From Ascidia mentula (taxonomy: Eukaryota; Chordata; Ascidiacea; Phlebobranchia; Ascidiidae): 64,000 nt of DNA. Location of the stretch: the NCBI GenBank assembly GCA_947561715.1, contig OX387197.1:14815001-14879000 (forward strand), in the 5' to 3' direction. The translations under genes and the position numbers were made by a program. Below the pieces are notes generated by a model. It saw only the letters and a program-made list of their open reading frames with translations, had not been told where the DNA came from and ran no database searches. Positions 22,971 through 32,640 of this stretch are shown one piece after another (within the stretch, counting starts at the first letter, position 1; each line of letters begins with the position of its first letter).

Positions 22971-23641
22971 TGTAACGCCTACTTCAGTGCTCCTGGTGGG
23001 CACAGACGTCCACTCTGGTGCTTCTACGTAGATTCAAAAACGCGCCTGCCAGGTCCCAACTACAGGCTTCTTCCCACTAATATCCAACAAAATTCCAACA
23101 GTTTATTGTATTAACAAAGCCCTTGTTGGCTTCGATTAGCGAGATGTACTTCACGGGATTAGGCGGACGCTTTTCTAAATGAAATATTGGGCCATGAGTA
23201 TGATAGAAAAATGCCGGTTTCAAAGATAAAACATTCTCACCGAAACGTTTTGACCAGGACTTTAAACAGTTAATTTTCAACGAGCATTCAAGTCGAACTG
23301 CAAGTAACAAACAAAGTACACTTTAAACCAGGTTTGACAATTCAAGACAATGGCTATTGACATAAACACACATGCAAATAAAACAACACTTACCGAAAAC
23401 AACTGGGTCACTAATTACTGTGAGACTTGATGTTCACAGCAATAAAAACAGGTTACTTAACTTGTTAAGAATAATTAACTTAAATTTCCTGCAAAACAAA
23501 TAACACAAGATTCGTAGACCCACGAAACTAACTACAGTTGTCAGCAAACTTGCCGAACACGAGGGGAGAATTTCTCCACGTGGAGGCGCTATTTATACAG
23601 AAATTTACCATTTGGGGAGACAGTAGATTTACGATGTAACA
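22971..23641 (-). repeat. 5' LTR of BEL copy 2
   Basis: 671 bp, apparently identical to the 3' LTR. Minus-strand transcription would start within it. The TATA-like string atttatacag lies at 23591-23600 in plus orientation, but its role is not established. Confidence 0.9.
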
Positions 23642-24177
23642 TTAACCATCCACATGCCACAGTCGCTCCGACTGTTGATGCATGTGATAGGGGCTGTAGG
23701 AGCGGTGCTTGAACAGCATATGAACGGGGTTTGGAAACCTCTTGCATTTTTGGTCATCATTTGCGTATTAACGAAATGAAGTACAGAGTTGCTGGCGGCT
23801 CATCTGGCTATTCGCCATTTATGCTACTTCCTATAGGGCCGTTTATTTACCCTCTACACCGACCACAAACCGTTGACTTTTGCACACCACTAGTCCGCCA
23901 CATATGAATACACAACAGACCTTCAATTGTGTTGCTGATATCCAGAGCAGTGATTCGCTTCAAAATCCGGCAATGAATTTGGATCACATTGCTCTTGCCA
24001 AAGCACAAGATGTTCAAACTTAAGTACAAGCTTACTGCACTGTCGTATCCAACTTACAAATTAAAGAAGTTGTGATGGACACCTCACAGGTGAGACTTTT
24101 ATGTGATGTTTCCACTGGTGTTTGCAGACCACAATCATGGCAAAGAAATGTAATTCGATGCTCTTCATGGTCTAACC

Positions 24178-24898
24178 CAGGGGCGGTCAAAATACGGCCC
24201 GCAGACAGTTTCCAGTCTTACATGATAATGTGGCCCGCGGCCATAGTCTGCCGCAATCCCCCACTACTTGCTTACTACGTCAAATTACAGTGATTGTTAT
24301 CGGTTAAAATTAGATTCAGAATTTACAGCAAATATTTTTCCATAGATTTGCCAAGAAAAAGTTGACAAGGAGTGTCGCGAATTTAACAAAGATTGGATGC
24401 CCAAGTACTTTTTCACATAAGTCGGCAAGAAAGCAGTATGTTTGCTGTGCAATGAAAGTGTTGCCGTTTTTAAAGAGTACAACATTAACCGCCATTATGC
24501 GACAAAACATGCAGGCTATGGCAGTACGAACTGGACAGAAGACTTGTAAGGCAGCAGAATGTATTCATAAAAGCCAAAACAGCCCAGAAAACTGGTACTC
24601 ATGCAAACATTGCCAAGCACAGCAAATCGTTCTGCGATGGTGAATTTGTCCAAAAGTGCATGCTCAATGTAGCTGATCTCGTCTGTCCAGAACAAAGTAA
24701 GAAGTTTGAAGAAGTCAGTTTGTCGAGAACTGTGGCTCGCCGCATTGAAGCAATGGGTGAAAACCTGACATCCCTTCATTTCAGCTGTTTTGTTTTTGGT
24801 CTCTATGCTTTGTATAGGTATCGATTCAGGAATCCGGCCCGCCAAGTATTTCATTTTCCCATATCAGGCCCGCCGACTGGAGAAGTTACCCGCTCCTG
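24178..24898 (+). mobile_element. hAT deletion derivative inserted in the Gypsy fragment
   Basis: A 721 bp element with ends CAGGGGCGGTCAA and, inverted, CAGGAGCGGGTAA. It is flanked by an 8-bp duplication, gtctaacc, at 24170-24177 and 24899-24906, as expected for hAT. Both subterminal regions contain ggcccgc strings. Near 24330-24540 the plus strand keeps a BED-type zinc-finger block (CLLCNE, NRHYATKHAGY) of the ZBED5/GTF2IRD2-like lineage, with frameshifts. The catalytic domain is gone, so it could only move in trans. Confidence 0.9.
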
Positions 24899-25020
24899 GT
24901 CTAACCCATCCATCAGTCAGAACAACACGCAAAATCATTTCGTTTGCACAGTGAGCTCGACAATGCTTGCAATGCCAACGTGCAAAAATTCAAACACACG
25001 TGCGTTTAAGTTTTTATGTA

Positions 25021-25800
25021 ACTTCAGAAACTTAAGTGCCAGAAGAACGATTTTCATTAATTAGTATGCCTGGCAGCAAAAACATCAGTATATTCCTTTT
25101 TTTGTTCAACCAGATTTTAAGAGTATTAGGGTTGAGGTAACAGGCAGGCGTCAACGCGGCCGAATATGCTTTGAACAAGTCGAAAAGAGCTGTACGACTC
25201 AACTCTCTTGGCGTTTGACTATAACTGTATGTTCATTTCTATTTAGGAAAAAAAAACAGGATGTGGAAATTTTTGTTATGTCGTTAAATGTGCTTGTTTG
25301 GTTGAGCTGGCAAATCAGTAAATCCCGAAAACGCAAATTAGTCATTCAATCACTCAAAGCAAAGTTGTTCGCTCATTTCACTCGCAGATTTTTTCGCTGA
25401 GTTTTTTTAGTGTGCACATGACCTTCTGCATGCTTATCCATTTGGCAGTTGGAGAAACGGATGATGCTTTTCTTAGGCGAATTACCATCTGAGCTGTCTA
25501 CAGATCGCTTCGCTTATCTTAACATAAACAAATGCGATTGCTTTGCAATTTTCTTCAACCTGTTTATAATGGATTTTGGTGTTATTGCAACTAAAAAATT
25601 GCGAGAAGTCCGTTAGATAACTAAAGCATGATGCCTGCTTTCTTTAAGGGGAAGATACTAAACATGAATGGGGATTTTTCCAGTTCCCACGAACATCAAT
25701 GAGACTTATTTACGCCCAATCGTCGATAGTATAACGTTAATCTTAACAGTCATGATAACAGGGAGATCCATGCTCAGCACTTTCACATAAAATATTCTTA
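25021..25800. other. Unassigned interval with an inverted copy of the micro-exon gene's first exon
   Basis: No recognised frame. At about 25658-25731 the plus strand reads aacatgaatggg...ttttccagttcccacga, then acttatttacgcccaatcg. This matches, in the opposite orientation, the block at about 32180-32280 inside the first exon of the micro-exon gene. The match is about 75 bp with small gaps. It may be a local inverted duplication or the remnant of terminal repeats that once enclosed the locus. Confidence 0.55.
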
Positions 25801-26255
25801 ATTTTTAGTCTCATCAAAGAAGTACACTATTTCTGAAAACAAAGCAATGCAAACTTACCACAGCATCATTTCCCTCATTCCTCTGCGAAATAAAAAAGGG
25901 AGCATGTTATATATCTGATTACTCATACCAATAAACTAATTTAAACAATGTCTAAGAAGTACACTTCTTTTAACAACAAAAACAATGTATACTTACCACA
26001 GCATCATTTCCCGCATTCCTCTGCGAAATAAAAAAGTAAGTATGTAATATATCCCATTACTCATACCAATAAAGTAACTTGTACTGAACAAAGAAGTACA
26101 CTACTTTTAAAAACAAAACAAACTTACCACAGCATCATTTCCCACATTCATCTGCGAAATAAAAAAGGAGCATGTTATATATCCCATTACTCATACCAAT
26201 AAAGTAACTTAAACAAAGTCTACTTGCCACTGAACAAGTACACTACTTTTAAAAA
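25800..26255 (-). repeat. Micro-exon tandem array, 3' part (three units)
   Basis: Units of about 130-138 bp, each holding one 24-nt exon with its acceptor (tttcgcag on the minus strand) and donor (gtaagttt), then gtatgagtaatgggatatat and aaaagtagtgtacttctttg strings. Exons at 25859-25882, 25997-26020 and 26128-26151. The array breaks at 26255, where the Penelope-like insertion begins. Confidence 0.85.
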
Positions 26256-29200
26256 TGTGCATCTATCACATCATATTTGAGAACAATTCCCAGTATTATA
26301 GTACTATTGTTAACAAGCAATTGCTTTGTCCCTACAACAACCGGTTACCATTCATCATTTATGCGGACTGACAAGCGCCTCGTCTACGTCATCAAGACGT
26401 TCGACAACAATCTTGTCATCACCTTTTCCAACGTCATACGTCAACACCAATGTCATTTCTTTCTTTTACCTGAGCTCTCTCTGGCTATATATATTACGTG
26501 CATATTCATCATGAAAAGGGATGAACGAGAGAACCAGAGAGATAGGGGGGAAGACAAGCCTAACCAAGCCAAGACTGAACTAAGAGACGATAAGACCATA
26601 AGTCAAAAAGTAGATCAAAAAACAATTGTGTTGATTGTCGCCAAGCTATACGAGCTTTATTGTTTAAGAACCGATTGATGCGTGGTTTGTAAGTTGTTGA
26701 TGGTTTTTGTTTAAGTTTTAACGAATTAAATTGAAGGATCAATCTTAAAGGTCTACAGTCTTTGTTTGAACAGTAACCAGGAGTCAGATATACGGCAGAA
26801 TTGATTCTGGGAATCATTTCCCATTCTGTTGCAATTTGGCCCTGAAGATTTCCACCTTATTATATATGACAACTGTCTAGGAAACTTTCGTTTCAGGTTA
26901 AAATCTTTCAGTCTTCTTTAATTAGACAAATATATTTCGCTTCGTTAAAAGCATCATCAGTGTCTATAAAAGCAAATTAAGAATTAGGTTCAAATAAAAT
27001 AAAGTAAAGGCTCTCCACTACCTCACAACACACCCTTTACACAACTAAAAACCTGCCACATGCAACGGGTGGAAGCGTTGAGAAACCACGGATAAGATAA
27101 GGACACAAGAAAGAAGTAAAATAAAAACACGGGAAAGATAAAGAAACAGTATCTGCTTAAAGCAATGTAAACAAAAAACATCATTTGCACCGCAGTAAAA
27201 TCATTTTTTGTATATTAATTTTAGCGTTTATTTTATTTAACCATTTATCTTCAGCCATGTCCAAATTTGCGGTGCGTGGTTGTTCAACGAAAGTGACTTC
27301 GTAACATTGTTCAATGGGTGGACGTTGAGAAAACGAGCGTGGATGGCAATCTTTAAAATAATGCAAAAGCCCTGTTCCATCGTTGCGCTGTGAAACGTCG
27401 AACTTGGACCATGTGGCACGGTGACCCGACCAACGAGTGGCAAAGCTGTTTTTTGTCCCACGTATTGTTCCTTACATATGTTGCAAGTAGCAACGTATAT
27501 ACCAAAACTTTTGCATGTTAAGTTTTGAATAATCTTAACTGTGCCAGTTGGAGTTTGTAAACATGTTGATGGTTTAACCATGTTTGTTCTATGTCGACCG
27601 TGGTTGCCACATAAGGCACAATGCCCGCAGGGATATGATCCTGTTGCAGAGCTATCTGCACATTTTCCAATGGCAATTTGCCTAGGGCGTATCAGAAGGT
27701 TTTGGAGAGATGGTGGTCTCTTGTATGTCACCATACAGTTTGGTTTAAGTTTTTTTTTTTTTCTGAAAGTTGTAGTAGCGCTGGAAACTGCGAGGCCCAA
27801 GTGATTTTCTTAATATCTTGCATTGACGGCTTGTCTCAGTTGTTGTTCTGCTCCTTCCAAGTTCTCGCTTCTCTAATGATATCAGCAGTCACTCGTTTGG
27901 GAAACTGCGAGCGCTTTGCCTATGCCTCTAGTCCGTCAATGCTGTTTTTATAATCGATTTGTAGCTGATTGAGGTATCTCAATCTCATTGCTTCAGAGAG
28001 CACAATGGACTTGAAAGTGGCAGGTGGGTGGTGTGATGTTCCATTGAGGTACAATCGATTAAAGCTAGTTGGCTTAGGGTGGAATGCAGAAACCCCGCTT
28101 AACTCCTTCTCAGCTAAGCTCGGCTTAAGTTGAGATTTTGTATCGATTGTCCGATTTTACCGCTGTTTCACGGTGGTTCCTCGCATTACTGCGTTCTGCG
28201 AGCGTAACACGATGACGTATGTGGTGTGAAATGTTGTTGTTGTTCGTTGTTTTGTGACAAATAGTGACCCGGTAATTGGGAAATGCAGCACTTGGAATGT
28301 GGGAACTGTATTAAAGAGGGAGTTCATGAGAAGTGCAAGTATACAAAATGGTGGTGACAGCATATTTCTGTTAAGATTTGCAAAGTGAATTGTAGTTTTG
28401 TATGGTTTGTTGACAGTAAATGGTAAAAAGTATTTTAAATTGAATTGTATTTTCTTGCAAGATATTTTACTGTCTGTTATTTTCTTTTTAACAGCTATCC
28501 AGAAGTCAAGTGAAACATGCATTGGTTCCTTTATTTGTGTAATATTATGCTCACTGTCTTTCCCATTACCACAAAGATTTCTGTTTGATTTGTGTGTGCA
28601 GCCATCATTTGTTTTTGAATGCCAAATTTCTTTCCGCAAGTCTACGTAGTTTCATATTTGTTTCTTTCTATGCAATAAAACATTGGTATTTCATTTTGTC
28701 AATCACAAAAACTGTCCTATCCTGCAGTTAAACCAAAACTTCAAGTTTCAAGGAACCAGTCCTTGAATTTAAAGCAATAAATATACAATCAAGATTATTC
28801 TGTGTTAGTACAAGAAATATGTAACAGATATCACTAGTAACACAACTGGAAATGGAATGTTTATGATAGATGCACTTTGTCTACAGCTTGTCACTGCATC
28901 AGTTCCAAAGCACTTCATGATCCTTGGGATTGTGACTTGGACTTCATGCCACTTTTTGATATGGCAGCTTATACTGAACAGTCATATTCTTAACAAATCA
29001 ATTTATGTACAAAATTATCAAATATATGCATTAAACCTGTTGAAAAATATAACAAAATGAGATATTACTTATCCATGGTGCAAAAAAAAGCATGCTTGTT
29101 AGAAGTCTTTTCCAGCCTATTTTTACTCCCATAGCAAAAGTTGGCTCACCAAAGTTTGAAAAACCAACAATAAAGTACATTTTCAAGGCAACTTACCACT

Positions 29201-32200
29201 GTTATTCACATTACTACATTTTCTGCAGCACAAACGTTCCACAAACCAATAAAAATTAGCACTTTACACCATCTCCAGTGCGAATATTTGCAATTATTGC
29301 TGGTTTTACAAGTAGTTTACTTCACCCGGACTCGAGGACCTGGCAGCGCAGTTTCGCCGTTAAGCGGGGTTTTAAGCGTCCGACAATCACCGCTTATCTT
29401 ATGACGTCTTAGGCCGGGTCCGCCCGTGCGCTCACGCGCTGGCGCATTGGCTTCCACACAGAGAGAGAAACTTTGGGCTGGCGAGCTCGCGCGCTGATTG
29501 CTTTATAGTTTTGCCAATGCAGATAAAAATGATATCATCAATAAATCTCTTGAAAATTTCGGCCTGACATAACACATGTGCCACTCCGGAAACAACATGA
29601 TGCATTGCTATATTTGCAATAGCAACTGAGTGGTTGTCACCAGTTGCTATACCATTGGTTATTTCAGAAAACCTTTCCTTGAACTGGGTGACAACATTTC
29701 CAACCGTGAAAATCGTGAGTTGGATAATGATACGCTTTACTTTTGGTGAATATCGTTTTCTCAACATCCACCCATTGAACAATGTTACGAAGTCACTTTC
29801 GTTGAACAACCACGCACCGCAAATTTGGACATGGCTGAAGATAATGGTTAAATAAAATAAACGCTAAAATTAATATACAAAAAATGATTTTACCGCGGTG
29901 CAAATGATGTTTTTTGTTTACATTGCTTTAAGCAGATACTGTTTCTTTATCTTTCCCGTGTTTTTATTTTACTTTTTTCCTGTGTTATTATCTTATCCGT
30001 TCTCAACGCTTCCACCCGTTGCATGTGGCAGGTTTTTAGTTGTGTAAAGGGTGTGTTGTGAGGTAGTGGAGAGCCTTTACTTTATTTTATTTGAACCTAA
30101 TTCTTAATTTGCTTTTATAGACACTGATGATGCTTTTAACGAAGCGAAATATATGTCTAATTAAAGAAGACTGAAAGATTTTAACCTGAAACGAAAGTTT
30201 CCTAGACAGTTGCTACTTTTAAAAACAAACCAATGCAAACTTACCACAGCATCATTTCCCTCATTCATCTGTGAAATAAAAATGGAGCATGTTATATATC
30301 CCATTACTCATACTAATAAACTAATGTTTATGTCTACTTGCCACTGAACAACGAACTACACTACTTTTGAAAACAAACCAATGCAAACTTACCACAGCAT
30401 CATTTCCCTAATTCATCTGTGAAATAAAAATGGAGCATGTTGTATATCCCATTACTCATACTAATAAACTAATTTGTATGTCTACTTGCCACTGAACAAA
30501 GAACTACACTACTTTTGAAAACAAAACAATGCAAACTTACCACGGCATCATTTCCCTCATTCCTCTGCGAAATAAAAAAGGAGCATGTTATGTATAATCC
30601 ATTACTCATACCAACAAAGTAACTTAAACAACGTCTACTTGGTACTAAACAAAGAAGTACACTACTTTTAAAAATGATCGAATGCATACTTACCACAACA
30701 TTATTTCCCTCATTCCTCTGTGAAATAAAACAGGGAGCATGTTATATATCCCATTACTTATGCTAATAAACTAATTTAAACAACGTCTACTTGCCACTAA
30801 ACAAAAAAGTACAATACTTTCAATAATAAGACAAGGGAGCATGTTATATATACAATTACTCATTACCAAATGCACTTGTAACATACATATTGTAGTTTCA
30901 AACACCTGTTTAGTTTGTTTCTTAACATATTATTGTGCGTTTGCGTGTTTAGCATAATTTTATGATGTTACAACATCCAGGTATAACTAAGAATTTTAAT
31001 GCCTATTTAAAAATGCTTTTTTGTGTTTAAGGTGTTGCTAATCTTACATTGGTCCCAAAAAATATTTCTGCAGGTACCCATCTGAAAAAAAAATAAAGTC
31101 TTGTCATAATTTGTAAATGTATCATACAGTTCTACACTTACTGGGCAGTCTTTGGTATTTTGTTTTGTCTGAAACCAAAGAAAGCAGTTAAAATTTGACA
31201 AATTGACACTGGCAAATACAACCAATTTAAAATGGTACTTTTTGTTGTGGTATTTAAGTGAGCTAAGTTATGATAAAGAAGTGTTGATTGTTTATTCATA
31301 AAATGCAATTGGGGCCTTTGAACCTAATTGCAAGCAACACTAAGTTAAGCATAACAAATATGAAAAGAAATTTTACTCATGTAGTTTTCTGAATCTTCTA
31401 GATGGAAGAGATCAAAAGTTAACACAGTGGATTACATCGAGGGAATATCATTACCTCCTTCGTTTGGTTCTTGGATTCTGCTAAAAAAAAGTCAAACACA
31501 TTTTTCTCATACGCACTATTTGTATAAAACATATACGTACTTACCCGTTCATTGGCATTTTTTTGCCCAGCATTAAATACCACAGTATTGATTGAAGAAT
31601 TAATAAACTTTACGTCCATTTTTTTCTGCAAAAATAGAAAAAAAATTTCTGGCAACGATTTATGTCAAATACAAATGCGTATATGGTAGAAATTGTTTTA
31701 TAGCTGAGAAAAAATAAGGACTAAGATTTCTAACAAGATTACAAGACAAATTGCACTCGCAACTCGCAAGCTTCAACGTTCCTTGTTCACGTGATTGCTT
31801 TCCCGCGGTTCGCTTCATGACGTAACAATGTGAATTATTAGTCATCACATAAGCATGCGTTCCATGGAGTCGGTTTGTATTGTAGTTGCTGCAATGGAGC
31901 TGCTTTCTCAGGCGAATGTTTCGAGAATATTTTAAGGCTATTTTAGCACATATTGGATAGGCCTAGGTGGCACATGTTGTGGTTAGTTTGTGAGTCTAAA
32001 TAATTAGAATATTTGATGTTAAAGTTATAACAACAAAGTTGTTTCCCAACATAATGTACAATATTTGATATTAAAGTGACAACAAAAATGTTTACCTTCA
32101 TCCAGTAAGTAGAATCTGACGTGGCGCAGGTGACTTCACGTTCACATAATAACTGATGTGAGATAATCGTTATCATTCGCAGACGATTGGGCGTAAATAA

Positions 32201-32329
32201 GTCTGTTGATAATCTCATTGATGCTCGTGGGAACTGGAAAATTCCCCCCAAAAAATTCCCATTCATGTTTGAAAAAAACTTTGGGCCCCGGTGTAGTAGT
32301 AACTTCCTCCTTAAGGTGGCTGTGCACAT
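25827..32329 (-). CDS. Host-like micro-exon gene with a tandemly duplicated 24-nt exon
   Basis: Exons inferred from splice signals, 5' to 3': 32329-32096 (ATG start, ends TYWMK), 31625-31545 (81 nt, KKMDVKFINSSI...), 31477-31455 (23 nt, or 26 with an alternative acceptor; NPRTKRR), 31168-31142 (27 nt), 31081-31048 (34 nt), then 24-nt exons at 30717-30694, 30564-30541, 30416-30393, 30268-30245, 26151-26128, 26020-25997 and 25882-25859. A possible last exon at 25832 reads AAA TAG. Each has an AG acceptor after a T-rich tract and a gtaag-type donor. The phases chain without conflict (0,0,2,2,0, then 0 throughout). The repeated exon encodes RNEGNDAV or variants (MNEGNDAV, MNVGNDAV, RNAGNDAV, RNEGNNVV). 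The copy at 30416-30393 has TAG as its third codon, so it must be skipped or ends the protein. No known domain or signal peptide was recognised. A Penelope-like element sits in one intron of the array. Confidence 0.6.
26870..27325. repeat. Left arm of the Penelope-like inverted repeat
   Basis: About 456 bp starting caactgtctaggaaac, mirrored at 29745-30212. Near-identical over long blocks (for example gaaactttcgtttcaggtta), with a few small length differences. It includes the last codons of the endonuclease reading frame and the 3' untranslated part. Confidence 0.85.
27237..28095 (-). pseudogene. Penelope-like C-terminal region with GIY-YIG endonuclease
   Basis: Read leftward on the minus strand: a post-reverse-transcriptase block (HPKPTSFNRLYLNGTSHHP) near 28.05 kb, a linker with CGHCALCGN near 27.6 kb, then FGIYVATCNICKEQYVGQ near 27.47 kb. 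That last motif is the GIY and YVG core with the C-x2-C insertion typical of Penelope-like elements. The endonuclease nicks target DNA to prime reverse transcription. The end of the frame (LNVHPLNNVTKSLSLNNHAP) lies in the inverted arm and is seen again at 29.76 kb on the plus strand. Not intact. Confidence 0.8.
28090..29373. mobile_element. Possible non-autonomous DNA element inside the Penelope-like copy
   Basis: The interval separates two parts of the Penelope-like coding sequence. It is bounded by aaaccccgcttaac at 28090 and its reverse complement gttaagcggggttt at 29360-29373. No target duplication could be confirmed, so the ends are approximate; GC-rich sequence at 29375-29460 may also belong to it. 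A 160-codon minus-strand ORF at 28157-28639 is unrecognised. The rest, 28640-29340, holds nothing identifiable. Confidence 0.45.
29432..29750 (-). pseudogene. Penelope-like reverse transcriptase fragment
   Basis: On the minus strand the segment shows FKERFSEITNGIATGDNHSV and AIANIAMHHVV, the conserved block before the catalytic box, then FKRFIDDIIFI, the FxDD form of the catalytic aspartate pair in Penelope-like elements. It reads toward the endonuclease part at 28.1 kb across the 28090-29373 insert. Upstream fingers and palm regions are missing; the adjacent right-hand sequence is the inverted arm. Confidence 0.75.
29745..30212. repeat. Right arm of the Penelope-like inverted repeat
   Basis: About 468 bp in inverted orientation to 26870-27325. 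Its plus strand again encodes LNIHPLNNVTKSLSLNN. It abuts the micro-exon array directly at 30213. Confidence 0.85.
30213..30860 (-). repeat. Micro-exon tandem array, 5' part (four units and a partial)
   Basis: Exons at 30245-30268, 30393-30416, 30541-30564 and 30694-30717, spacing 148-153 bp. The rightmost partial unit (about 30817-30860, gggagcatgttatatat) lacks an exon. Acceptors alternate between tttcgcag and tttcacag. Units on this side share features among themselves (gtatgagtaatgggatat, aatggagcat) more than with the left block, so the array grew by local duplication. Confidence 0.85.
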
Positions 32330-32339
32330 TAGTTTCGGT

Positions 32340-32640
32340 CCGTTTTCGTAACGAATGCAGTTTCGAAAATGGCGCCTTTTCTTAAAGTCGAAACAATTAA
32401 TTCATTAATAACTATAATATACTATTTCTTTGACAAATCTTAACGGAAATGTGAAAGAACATGTGAAGTAATAACATTAGTGTATATTTCATAACACATA
32501 ACTGAGAAATTGTTTTGATTCACCTACACACCAAAACAAGAAGCACTTCTGGCTTGGTCGGTTTAACAAGTGTGCCACAGCTGCACATATACGTTATGTG
32601 CACAAACAAAAACGACTTGACCGTTGAAACGGATATTGTG
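32340..32640. other. Unassigned interval upstream of the micro-exon gene
   Basis: AT-rich, with no recognised coding sequence. If the ATG at 32329 is the true start, the promoter should lie here. I see no convincing TATA box. Confidence 0.4.

Larger units (their letters stand above)
16152..23641 (-). mobile_element. BEL/Pao LTR retrotransposon (copy 2), near-complete and young
   Basis: A 7490 bp element bounded by two 671 bp LTRs with TG...CA ends and a 5-bp target duplication, ttaac, at 16147-16151 and 23642-23646. By eye the two LTRs are identical, which implies very recent insertion. Transcription is on the minus strand. It carries Gag, protease, reverse transcriptase, RNase H and integrase in BEL order. 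A purine tract (read on the minus strand as GTGGGGGAGGA) abuts the 3' LTR. The sequence next to the 5' LTR does not begin with the usual TGG of a primer-binding site. It looks nearly whole, with about one or two breaks in pol. Confidence 0.95.
15471..25020 (+). mobile_element. Gypsy (Ty3) pol fragment, old, split by two later insertions
   Basis: Reverse transcriptase motifs start at 15.5 kb (SPWAAPLHMVPKPSGEWRPC, then MPFGLKNAAQTFQRLMD). The thumb/connection region follows at 15.9-16.1 kb, RNase H (TDHKPLTFA) at about 23.85 kb, and the integrase zinc-finger neighbourhood at about 24.07-24.17 and 24.91-25.0 kb. The element's own sequence totals only about 1.5 kb. A 7.5 kb BEL element occupies 16152-23641 and a 721 bp hAT occupies 24178-24898. 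Both have clean target duplications and Gypsy similarity resumes on each far side. LTRs, gag and protease are absent. Broken, with many interruptions; the oldest layer of this nest. Confidence 0.85.
26256..30212 (-). mobile_element. Penelope-like element with inverted terminal arm, inserted in the micro-exon array
   Basis: The insertion is flanked by a 13-bp direct repeat, ctacttttaaaaa, at 26243-26255 and 30213-30225, both belonging to the array. Reverse transcriptase and GIY-YIG endonuclease parts read on the minus strand. The right 470 bp is an inverted partial copy of the element's own 3' region, an arrangement known for Penelope-like elements. A separate 1.3 kb segment with inverted GGGGTTT-type ends interrupts it at about 28090-29373. 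The copy is broken, with several interruptions, and lacks most of the reverse transcriptase. Confidence 0.8.

Noticed and set aside
25859-30717. Array of short repeats resembling a CRISPR
   Set aside because: The conserved parts are 24-nt exons with splice signals and the intervening DNA is itself repeated. The genome is eukaryotic and no cas genes exist here.
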